From positions 1-36,956 of the forward strand of contig CAYPAV010000032.1 in NCBI GenBank assembly GCA_964408805.1: a stretch of DNA of 36,956 nt, read 5' to 3'. Every line of letters begins with the position of its first letter. Positions within the stretch are counted from its first letter, which is position 1. The position numbers and the translations under genes were made by a program. Under the pieces are notes generated by a model, which was not told the DNA's origin, searched no databases, and saw only the letters and a list, made by a program, of their open reading frames with translations. Shown here in pieces: positions 17,678 through 24,973 of this stretch. Source of the DNA: CAYPAV01 sp964408805. Its GTDB lineage: Bacteria; Pseudomonadota; Alphaproteobacteria; UBA8366.

Positions 17678-18264
17678 CCGAAGGCGTCAGGATTCATGCA
17701 ACGGCGGAGATCGCCGACGCCGCAATGGTGGGCAAGGGCACGACGATCTGGCAATACTGCATCGTCATGGCCGACGCGGTCATCGGCGCCGATTGCAAGC
17801 TCGCCCACAATGTCTTTGTCGAGGCGGGTGTTCGGATCGGCGACGGCGTCACGATCAAAGACAATGTCGCTCTTTATGACGGTGTCGAGATAGAGGACCG
17901 GGTGTTCATCGGGCCGAATGCGGTCTTTACCAATGTTCGAAATCCGCGGGCTTTTATCCCGCGCGGGCACGAATTCGAGCGGACGTCGATCGGCGAAGGG
18001 GCCACGATCGGCGCCAATGCGACGATCGTTTGCGGTGTCTCGATCGGTGCCTATGCGATGGTCGGCGCGGGCGCGGTGGTCACGCGGGATGTTGCAGATT
18101 TCGCGCTCGTGTTCGGCACGCCGGCGCGGTGGGCTGGCTGGGTCGGCCGGAGCGGGAAGGTGCTTGATGAAAGTTTTATCTGTCCGGAAACGGGAGAACG
18201 ATACGCGCTTCTGTCCACCGATTGCCTGAGATTGATTGAAGACGACGGAAAAAATGGAACGTGA
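17674..18264 (+). CDS. Left-handed beta-helix N-acetyltransferase (WbpD/WlbB-like)
   Basis: A 196-residue hexapeptide-repeat acyltransferase. Repeats of the [LIV]-G-x-x pattern run from residue ~15 to ~140 (VGKGTTIWQ, IGDGVTIKDN, IGEGATIGANATIVCG, IGAYAMVGAGAVVT). The asparagine in TIKDN and the FTNVRNPR segment match the WbpD/WlbB group, which acetylates the 3-amino group of UDP-GlcNAc3NA-type sugars with acetyl-CoA. The GTG start lies inside the upstream stop. With the two previous genes it forms a 3-acetamido sugar module. No WbpA-type 6-dehydrogenase is in the window, so whether the product is a uronic acid is open. Confidence 0.87.
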   Translation: MTEGVRIHATAEIADAAMVGKGTTIWQYCIVMADAVIGADCKLAHNVFVEAGVRIGDGVTIKDNVALYDGVEIEDRVFIGPNAVFTNVRNPRAFIPRGHEFERTSIGEGATIGANATIVCGVSIGAYAMVGAGAVVTRDVADFALVFGTPARWAGWVGRSGKVLDESFICPETGERYALLSTDCLRLIEDDGKNGT

Positions 18265-18292
18265 TGCTTGGATTTGAGCCTGGAAAGAACGG

Positions 18293-19336
18293 ATGACTCC
18301 TAACAATAAGAAATTCGACGTCTCGGGCATAAACCTCGACGGCAAATCGATCCTGGTAACCGGTGGAACCGGCTCCTTCGGACAACGCTTCATCCGAGCC
18401 GTTCTAAATAAATGGAATCCCGCACGCCTTGTCGTATTTTCGCGGGACGAAACGAAGCAATACGAAATGGCACTGGATCTGCCGACCGATCGATACCCGG
18501 CACTTCGCTATTTCATCGGTGACGTCCGCGATTCGAATCGGTTGGAAATGGCGATGCGCGGCATCGATATCGTCGTTCACGCGGCGGCATTGAAACACGT
18601 TCCGGCAGCCGAATACAATCCGTTCGAATGCATCCGGACCAACGTCAACGGGGCGGAAAACATAGTCCTCGCGGCAATCCGAAGCAATGTGCAACAAGTC
18701 ATCGCGCTCAGCACCGACAAGGCTGCAAGCCCGGTCAATCTCTATGGCGCGAGCAAACTGGCATCGGACAAAATATTCGTCGCGGCGAATAATCTTTCAG
18801 GCGGCCGAAACCCGCGGTTTTCGGTTGTCCGATATGGAAACGTCGTGGGCTCGCGCGGCAGCGTCGTCCCGCTGTTTCGCCGGTTGGTCGAAGAAGGTGC
18901 CGCGGAGCTGCCGATCACCGNNNNNNNNNNNNNNNNNNNNNNNNNNNNNNNNNNNNNNNNNNNNNNNNNNNNNNNNNNNNNNNNNNNNNNNNNNNNNNNN
19001 NNNNNNNNNNNNNNNNNNNNCGAGATCTTCGTGCCGCGCATTCCAAGCATGCGCCTGGCAGACCTGGCAACGGCGCTCGCGCCGGGTCTGCCGCACCGTG
19101 TTGTCGGAATTAGGCCCGGCGAGAAGCTTCACGAGGTCATGATTACCGAGGACGATTCCCGCAATACCGTACAACTTGCGGACCGATTCATCATTGAGCC
19201 CGAGTTCGATTTCTGGGAAGAAGGTCGTGATCGTTCGAAGGGCGCCATCCCGGTCGCCGAAGGATTCCGCTATTCCAGCGACGACAACGAGGAATGGCTG
19301 GATATCGAATCGTTCCGCCAATTGCTCGAAGCCTAG
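18293..19336 (+). CDS. pseB: UDP-GlcNAc 4,6-dehydratase (inverting), PseB, with internal assembly gap
   Basis: First enzyme of pseudaminic acid synthesis: it dehydrates UDP-GlcNAc at C4/C6 and epimerises C5. NAD motif GGTGSFGQ at residues 22-29, FSRDETKQYEM, GDVRD, AAALKHVP, STDKA and the catalytic YxxxK (Tyr151, Lys155 in LYGASK) are all present; EIFVPRIPSMR and IRPGEKLHE follow the gap. Bases 18921-19020 are N. The frame is the same on both sides, but Campylobacter PseB, as I recall it, has about 28 residues between ELPIT and EIF whereas 34 codons fit here, so the gap length is probably nominal. The missing part should hold the TRMTRFW segment. Nothing suggests the real gene is broken. Confidence 0.92.
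   Translation: MTPNNKKFDVSGINLDGKSILVTGGTGSFGQRFIRAVLNKWNPARLVVFSRDETKQYEMALDLPTDRYPALRYFIGDVRDSNRLEMAMRGIDIVVHAAALKHVPAAEYNPFECIRTNVNGAENIVLAAIRSNVQQVIALSTDKAASPVNLYGASKLASDKIFVAANNLSGGRNPRFSVVRYGNVVGSRGSVVPLFRRLVEEGAAELPITXXXXXXXXXXXXXXXXXXXXXXXXXXXXXXXXXXEIFVPRIPSMRLADLATALAPGLPHRVVGIRPGEKLHEVMITEDDSRNTVQLADRFIIEPEFDFWEEGRDRSKGAIPVAEGFRYSSDDNEEWLDIESFRQLLEA
18921..19020. other. Assembly gap (100 N)
   Basis: Exactly 100 unresolved bases inside pseB. A round number like this is usually a scaffolding placeholder. Comparison with the conserved PseB length suggests about 82 true bases are missing. Confidence 0.98.
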
Positions 19337-19340
19337 CTCC

Positions 19341-20555
19341 TTGAACGAACGCTCCTTGCCTTTCTTGCCGTACGCCCGTCAGCAGATCGACGATGACGAT
19401 ATCGCTGCCGTTACGGCGGTGCTACGGACCGACCTGCTGACGACCGGTCCCAGGGTAGAGGCGTTCGAAGCGGCGCTACGCGAGGCTGTCGGTAGTCGAT
19501 TCGCGGTAGCTTGCTCGAGCGGGACCGCGGCACTCCATCTGGCCGCGCTCGCGCTCGATCTCGGACCCGAAGATCACGTCGTCGTCCCCGCCGTGACCTT
19601 CCTCGCAACCGCCAATGCCGCACGCTACGTCGATGCCGAGATCGTTTTCGCCGATATCGATCCTGAATCCGGTCAGATGGGTCCGGATCAGCTGGCGGCA
19701 GCGCTTTCGACGAAGAAAGGTGGCGATGCCCGTGCCGTTTTCCCCGTCTGCCTCACCGGACAAACGGCGGATCCCGCGCGCTTGGCCGAGGTCGCCGGCG
19801 GACGGCATATCGTCTACGACGCCTGTCATGCGCTCGGCACCGTCACCGGCGGAGGAACGGGCCGCGTGGGTGACTGCGAATTCGCGGACATGACCGCCTT
19901 TTCCTTTCATCCGGTCAAGACGGTTGCCATGGGCGAAGGGGGCGCCGTCACCACCAATGACGGGGGTTTGGCGAAACGGCTTGCGGGTTTTCGCAACCAC
20001 GGCTTGACCCGGGATTCCACAGAGTTCGAGTTTTCCGACTTGGCCTTTGATGACAAGGGTGCCGCCAACCCGTGGTATTACGAGATGTCGACGCCCGGCT
20101 ACAACTATCGGGTCACCGACATTCAATGCGCCTTGGGTCTGAGCCAGCTCACTAAATTGCCGCGGTTCTCGACGGAACGGCGCGCCCTCGCGGCGCATTA
20201 TGAAAACCGTCTCGCCCCGCTCGCCCCGCTCGTCCGCCCACTCGCCAAGGCGAGCGCCTGTGATCCGGTGCTTCACCTCTATGTCGTGCGCATCGATTTC
20301 GCCGAGCTCGGCATGGCGCGCGGCGAGGTGATGCGGCGGCTGAAGATGGCCGGCGTTGGCACTCAGGTCCACTATATCCCCGTTCACCTGCAACCATATT
20401 ATCGCCGCCGCTACGGTGAAATTTCCCTGCCGGGCGCGGAGACCTATTACCAGCGGGCCCTGTCGCTGCCGCTGTTCAACGGCATGACGGTCGCCGATGT
20501 CGACCGGGTGGTGGAGGTGCTTGCGGAAACGCTGGGACTGCGGGGAGAGCTATAG
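19341..20555 (+). CDS. pseC: UDP-4-amino-4,6-dideoxy-N-acetyl-beta-L-altrosamine transaminase, PseC
   Basis: A 404-residue DegT-family aminotransferase that aminates C4 of the PseB product. It starts with the PseC-like FLPYARQQIDDDDIAAV and LLTTGPRVEAFE. YDACHALG carries the PLP aspartate, and FHPVKTVAMGEGGA carries the PLP lysine (Lys193). HYIPVHLQPYY near the C terminus is typical of PseC. The gene directly follows pseB. The start is TTG at 19341, 4 bases after the pseB stop; TTG at 19356 is also possible, and no ATG fits the family N terminus. Confidence 0.92.
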   Translation: MNERSLPFLPYARQQIDDDDIAAVTAVLRTDLLTTGPRVEAFEAALREAVGSRFAVACSSGTAALHLAALALDLGPEDHVVVPAVTFLATANAARYVDAEIVFADIDPESGQMGPDQLAAALSTKKGGDARAVFPVCLTGQTADPARLAEVAGGRHIVYDACHALGTVTGGGTGRVGDCEFADMTAFSFHPVKTVAMGEGGAVTTNDGGLAKRLAGFRNHGLTRDSTEFEFSDLAFDDKGAANPWYYEMSTPGYNYRVTDIQCALGLSQLTKLPRFSTERRALAAHYENRLAPLAPLVRPLAKASACDPVLHLYVVRIDFAELGMARGEVMRRLKMAGVGTQVHYIPVHLQPYYRRRYGEISLPGAETYYQRALSLPLFNGMTVADVDRVVEVLAETLGLRGEL

Positions 20556-20567
20556 AGTGAGCCAAGG

Positions 20568-21719
20568 ATGATTCGATACTGCAAATGTTGCGTAATGCCG
20601 GATACCAAACCCGACCTCAGATTCGATGAGGATGGGGTCTGCTCGGCCTGCCGAAATTTCGAAGGCCGCACGGAAGTCGACTGGGATGTCCGGCGCCGCG
20701 AGTTGGAGGAAATCCTTGATCGTTATCGGCCGACCGACGGCGGGAATTACGATTGCATCGTCCCGGTCAGCGGCGGAAAGGATAGCACGTACCAAGTGCT
20801 TCGCTTACTGGAGTTGGGCGCCAACCCACTCTGTGTGACCGCGACCACGGACGACCTCTCCGAATATGGACGGCTCAATATCGAAAATCTAAAGGATCTC
20901 GGCGTCGACTATATCGAGATAACGACCAATCCCACGGTCCGCCGCCGCATCAATCGTCTGGCATTGGAACAGGTTGGCGACATTTCCTGGCCCGAACATG
21001 TCGCGATCTTCACGATCCCGGTTCGTATCGCGGTGCAGTTCAATGTGCCGTTGATCATCTGGGGCGAAAATGCACAGAACGAATATGGCGGGCCCGCGGC
21101 GGCGGCTAAGGACAACACCTTGACGCGGCAATGGCTCGATGAATTCGGCGGCTTGCTGGGATTGCGGGTTTCCGATCTTATCGGGCAGGTCGGAGTCGAG
21201 CCGAAACACCTTATCCAATACACCTACCCGACCGACGAGGAGCTGGCGCGGGTCGGCGTCACGGGACTCTATCTCGGCTACTACATTCCTTGGGACGGCT
21301 ACACCAATGCGTTGGTCGTGCAAGGGCACGGATTTACGACCTATCCACAACCGGTCGAGGGTTCGCTGGTCAATTACGAGAACTTGGACAACCATCAAAC
21401 GGGCATCCACGACTATTTCAAGTTCCTCAAATACGGCTTCGCGCGCGCGACCGACCAGGCATGCCTGCATATTCGGCGGGGTCGCCTGCCACGTAGCGAC
21501 GCGATCGCGCTGATACGAAAACTCGACGGCAGGTTTCCCTGGACCTATCTCGGCAAGCCGATCGAGGAAACACTTTCCGAGATCGGAATGTCGGTCGAGG
21601 AATTCATCCGGATCTGCGATCGATTTACCAACAAGAAGCTGTTCCTGACCGACAATCAGGGGGGGTTGATCAAGGACGCCGCCGGCAATCTGACCAAAGT
21701 CAATTACGACAATGAGTAG
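20568..21719 (+). CDS. pseA: N-acetyl sugar amidotransferase, second copy (PseA-like)
   Basis: A 383-residue PP-loop sugar amidotransferase. It begins with the zinc-type cysteine motif YCKCCVMPDTKPD, followed by CSACRNFE, and carries the adenylation loop VSGGKDST near residue 68. WGENAQNEYGG and YPTDEEL are typical of the PseA/WbpG/LegG-type family. It would turn an acetamido into an acetamidino group, as PseA does in making the acetamidino form of pseudaminic acid. Its location right after pseC and before its own HisH/HisF pair supports action on the Pse sugar, although the 3-acetamido sugar of region 2 is a real alternative, since WbpG acts on that kind of sugar. Confidence 0.87.
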   Translation: MIRYCKCCVMPDTKPDLRFDEDGVCSACRNFEGRTEVDWDVRRRELEEILDRYRPTDGGNYDCIVPVSGGKDSTYQVLRLLELGANPLCVTATTDDLSEYGRLNIENLKDLGVDYIEITTNPTVRRRINRLALEQVGDISWPEHVAIFTIPVRIAVQFNVPLIIWGENAQNEYGGPAAAAKDNTLTRQWLDEFGGLLGLRVSDLIGQVGVEPKHLIQYTYPTDEELARVGVTGLYLGYYIPWDGYTNALVVQGHGFTTYPQPVEGSLVNYENLDNHQTGIHDYFKFLKYGFARATDQACLHIRRGRLPRSDAIALIRKLDGRFPWTYLGKPIEETLSEIGMSVEEFIRICDRFTNKKLFLTDNQGGLIKDAAGNLTKVNYDNE

Positions 21720-21725
21720 AGCACC

Positions 21726-22343
21726 CTGACATCCGTCGCCGTCATCGATTATGGGCTTTGCAACCTCGACTCGATTTCGCGCGCGCTCGAGGAATGCGGC
21801 GCGGATGTCGTTGTCGCGACCGACCCCGAGCCACTGAAGACGGCGGATCGGCTGGTCCTTCCGGGGGTGGGCGCGTTCACCGCGGCGATGAATAACATGC
21901 GGGAACGAGGGCTGAGTGCGGCGCTGCTGGACCGCGTGGCGGATGGTCGGACGCCGCTGCTCGGCATCTGTCTCGGAATGCAGCTTCTGGCGTCCAAGGG
22001 AACCGAGTTCGGGGATTGCGACGGGTTGGGATTGATTGACGGCACCGTTCGTCGCCTTCGGCCCGCAAACGCGCAAGAGCGGATACCGCATATGGGTTGG
22101 AACGAATTGAAACGTCGAACATCGACGATATTGCTCGATGGGATTCCCGAGGAAAAGGATTTCTATTTCGTTCACAGCTATCATCTCGAGCCGGCGGACG
22201 AAGACGCGGTCGTCGCCACGACGCCTCACGCAGGCGGTTTCGTTTCCGTGGTGAGGCGCGAAAATATTTACGGAACCCAGTTCCATCCCGAAAAAAGCCA
22301 GCGGGCGGGCTTTACGTTGCTGGCGAATTTCCTCGCCGTGTAA
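21726..22343 (+). CDS. hisH: HisH-like glutaminase subunit, second copy (CTG start or 5' frameshift)
   Basis: A class I glutamine amidotransferase of about 205 residues. GICLGMQLL carries the nucleophile cysteine and QFHPEKS the catalytic histidine. The conserved N terminus VAVIDYGLCNLDSI begins at about 21735, but no ATG, GTG or TTG precedes it in frame after the upstream TAG at 21717; only CTG at 21726 is available. The first standard start, GTG at 21867, would remove about 45 conserved residues. ATG at 21713, overlapping the previous stop, would read MSRAP and reach the correct frame if one base were added in the CCC run at 21724-21726. So either CTG initiates or there is a one-base deletion. 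It should supply ammonia to the adjacent amidotransferase. Confidence 0.83.
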   Translation: MTSVAVIDYGLCNLDSISRALEECGADVVVATDPEPLKTADRLVLPGVGAFTAAMNNMRERGLSAALLDRVADGRTPLLGICLGMQLLASKGTEFGDCDGLGLIDGTVRRLRPANAQERIPHMGWNELKRRTSTILLDGIPEEKDFYFVHSYHLEPADEDAVVATTPHAGGFVSVVRRENIYGTQFHPEKSQRAGFTLLANFLAV

Positions 22344-22364
22344 TCGATCGGGCGACGAAGTCCA

Positions 22365-23123
22365 GTGCTGAAAATTCGCATCATGCCCACCCTCCTATAC
22401 AAGGACGTCGGCTTGGTGAAGGGCGTGGCGTTCGATTCATGGCGCCGTGTCGGCGCCGCGATGCAGGCGGTCAAGGTCTATAATATGCGCGAGGTCGATG
22501 AGCTGGTATTTCTCGATATCACCGCCACGCCGGACGGACGACAACCCGACTTCGAACTGATCGACGACCTGGCCGATGAATGTTTCATGCCGTTGACTGT
22601 CGGCGGAGGAATTCGAGATGTCGAGGATGTCCGTCGACTATTGTTGGTGGGCGCCGACAAGGTGGCGATCAACACCGCCGCCCTCGAGAGACCGGAACTG
22701 ATCGCCGAATGCGCCAATCACTTTGGCAGCCAATGTCTTGTCGTCTCCATCGACGCACGACGAGAGTCGGATGGCCGACATCGCGTCTACAGTCATTCCG
22801 GTAGTCGCCCCACGGAAATCGATCCCGTCAGCGCCGCGAAGCGTGCTGAAGAAGAGGGCGCCGGTGAGATTTTGCTGACCTCGATCGATCGCGATGGGAC
22901 GATGGAAGGGTACGACATCGAACTTACCAAGAATGTGTGCGACGCGGTGAACGTGCCGGTAATCGCCTCCGGCGGCGCGGGATCGCCGGAGGATATGGTT
23001 GCGGCGCTTCGGGATGGTCATGCCTCTGCGATTGCAGCCGCCAGTATTTTCCATTTTACCCAGCAGACACCCGCCGAAGCGAAAGCCGTCCTGCGTGACC
23101 ACGATTTTCCTATGCGAAACTGA
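22365..23123 (+). CDS. hisF: HisF-like ammonia-channel subunit, second copy
   Basis: A 252-residue HisF-family barrel starting with GTG at 22365 (MLKIRIMPTLLYKD). The position of the catalytic Asp11 of true HisF is Leu11, as in the Pseudomonas HisF2 of the B-band O-antigen locus, whereas Asp130 (SIDARR) is kept. The phosphate loops TVGGGI, NTAAL and SGGAGS are intact. Without Asp11 the cyclase reaction of histidine synthesis should be lost, so the protein probably serves only to conduct ammonia from HisH to the sugar amidotransferase. Gene order is A-H-F here, but A-F-H in the first trio. Confidence 0.88.
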   Translation: MLKIRIMPTLLYKDVGLVKGVAFDSWRRVGAAMQAVKVYNMREVDELVFLDITATPDGRQPDFELIDDLADECFMPLTVGGGIRDVEDVRRLLLVGADKVAINTAALERPELIAECANHFGSQCLVVSIDARRESDGRHRVYSHSGSRPTEIDPVSAAKRAEEEGAGEILLTSIDRDGTMEGYDIELTKNVCDAVNVPVIASGGAGSPEDMVAALRDGHASAIAAASIFHFTQQTPAEAKAVLRDHDFPMRN

Positions 23124-23134
23124 ATCCGTTTACG

Positions 23135-24973
23135 GTGCTCGATACAAATTCGGATAGATTGCCATCCCTTCCGTCCGCGGCGGCGGCGGAAGTCGTCTTT
23201 GTCGAGTCGAAAATGGCGCTGTCCGTGGCCCGGTCGCGAGGTCTCAACCCGACGGCCGAAATTCGCAGCTGCGCCCCCGCACTACTTGTCGATCCGGAAA
23301 TCGTGGTTGTTCAGACCGACGCGACGTTGACACCGGGCAGGTTGGCCGCGCTCGATGACGCGGCGATCGAACTCAGTCATAGCTGCCGCGATCTGTTTCC
23401 CGAAGACACCGATATTGCTCTAATTGCCGCGCGCGTACCGCTGCTTCAGTTGCAGCCGATCATCATGAAGGCGGCCTGTCTCCAGGATGAAGATTTCGAA
23501 CGGCCGGTCGCGGTGGTTCGACTCACCAGCCGTGACCCGGGGCTCGACGACGAGCTTAGTGCGCCATTGGCATCCTTGCTTTCGGAAAACCCCGCGGCTT
23601 CGGTCATTGATGTCGCCATCGAGACGCTTGGCGGTGCCGACGATCCGCGCCCGCCGTCACCGAGCCTCCGGCAGCGTCTAGCGTTCGCACATCCCGGCAC
23701 CTTGATTTACAGGTTCGTCGAGCGTCTTGCGACACGAAGCGACATTGCCGGGTTGCGCGGGTCGGTCTTGATGCTTCGCGAGAACGAACTCAGCAAGGAA
23801 ACCGCGCTTTGGATGCTGCATCATGGTTATCTCCCTCGGCATCTGGGCGTGCATCGATCGGAAACCGGACTTCCGGATGCCGCGGAATTGCGGACGCTCG
23901 ATGAGAAAGTCGGCGATACCGTCCATCGGCTATATCGAGGGTTGCTCGCCGCTCGCCCGCGCGCCGCTCTAATCAACTGCTTTTGCGAGCTTCTGGCCGA
24001 ACAGTTCGAACGATATCGGGCAAGCCTCGATGTCTGGCGAAATACGCTCGACGGCTTGGGGAGATTACGGCCTAGGGCCGTCTTCACCAATCACCTGAAC
24101 GATCCCGAACTTGTCGGCTTACACAAGATTCTGCGCGAGAAACGGATTCCATTAGTCAGTTTCCAGCACGGTGTCACGGTCGAAATCAACGGCCGCATAC
24201 GGTGCTACGACGCGCAGTTGGATAGCTCCGTGGCCGACATAGAGATGATGTTCAACGACGAAGGCGTTGCAGTATCCGGGGCCAATGTGTTTGGTCGGGC
24301 GAAATCGGTGGCCGTGGGTCTCCCCGGCGATTATCGCCGGGGGCGTCGGTTGAAGGGCCTGCGCGATGCACCGCCGATTTGGTACCTTTCGACGGCGCTG
24401 TACCTCGCCAATGACGGAGCAATGGTCGAAGGCGTTAACGACCGTGACAAGGCGGCATTCGAGACAGAATTAATCGAGCGCGTTCTGTCTCAAGCGGGTC
24501 ACAAAGTGCTTTACAAGCCCTACCCCGGGAAACGCTATCTTGATCCCGATCCCGTGCTCGGCGTGGCGGCGGCGGCACCCAACATCGAGGTTTACCGAGA
24601 TAGAATCGATCTTCGGTATATTGTCGGCGGTGCCCGAGTCTTGATTTCGTCCCGTAGTTATTCGACACCGAGCTGGTGCCTTGCCGCCGACAAGCCATTG
24701 ATTCATATAGATATTCCGGATCAGGCGCCCTTGACGCAGGAAGCCAGAGAGTATTTCGATGCCGGGCTGTTTCTTTTCGATGCCGGCGCGGCCGACTTTC
24801 ATGAAGCGCTTTTGGCGTTTGTCGCTCGCCCGCTCGATGAGATCGAGGCCGATTGGAAGGCCAAGGCACCGGCGCGGGCCGAGCTGAATCGCCGCTTCAT
24901 GTCGGCCTACCCCAACGGCGCCGGACGCCGTGCTGCGGGCGTTGTCGCCGCGGCGATCGAGGCGCGGTCATGA
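23135..24973 (+). CDS. Putative GT-B-like surface carbohydrate transferase
   Basis: A 612-residue soluble protein, start GTG at 23135. I do not recognise the N-terminal ~300 residues. The C-terminal half looks like a GT-B/CDP-glycerol-transferase-like domain: VSFQHGVTVEING near residue 343, a run PPIWYLSTALYL, KVLYKPYPGKRYLDPD and ISSRSYSTPSWCLAADKPLIHIDIPD, where the S/T-rich loop followed by a K-P-L-I strand fits the donor-phosphate site. It has the general look of transferases beside Pse/Leg genes in spirochaete and alphaproteobacterial loci. It is the best candidate Pse transferase in region 3, but this is from position and fold impression only. Confidence 0.55.
   Translation: MLDTNSDRLPSLPSAAAAEVVFVESKMALSVARSRGLNPTAEIRSCAPALLVDPEIVVVQTDATLTPGRLAALDDAAIELSHSCRDLFPEDTDIALIAARVPLLQLQPIIMKAACLQDEDFERPVAVVRLTSRDPGLDDELSAPLASLLSENPAASVIDVAIETLGGADDPRPPSPSLRQRLAFAHPGTLIYRFVERLATRSDIAGLRGSVLMLRENELSKETALWMLHHGYLPRHLGVHRSETGLPDAAELRTLDEKVGDTVHRLYRGLLAARPRAALINCFCELLAEQFERYRASLDVWRNTLDGLGRLRPRAVFTNHLNDPELVGLHKILREKRIPLVSFQHGVTVEINGRIRCYDAQLDSSVADIEMMFNDEGVAVSGANVFGRAKSVAVGLPGDYRRGRRLKGLRDAPPIWYLSTALYLANDGAMVEGVNDRDKAAFETELIERVLSQAGHKVLYKPYPGKRYLDPDPVLGVAAAAPNIEVYRDRIDLRYIVGGARVLISSRSYSTPSWCLAADKPLIHIDIPDQAPLTQEAREYFDAGLFLFDAGAADFHEALLAFVARPLDEIEADWKAKAPARAELNRRFMSAYPNGAGRRAAGVVAAAIEARS

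Noticed and set aside
20889..22286. 465-codon open frame on the - strand
   Set aside because: It lies antisense across the second amidotransferase and HisH genes, has no recognisable domain, and high-GC third positions explain its length.
21867..22343. Short HisH starting at GTG 21867
   Set aside because: The conserved N-terminal strand and glycine loop (VAVIDYG, RLVLPG) lie upstream in the same frame and would be lost.
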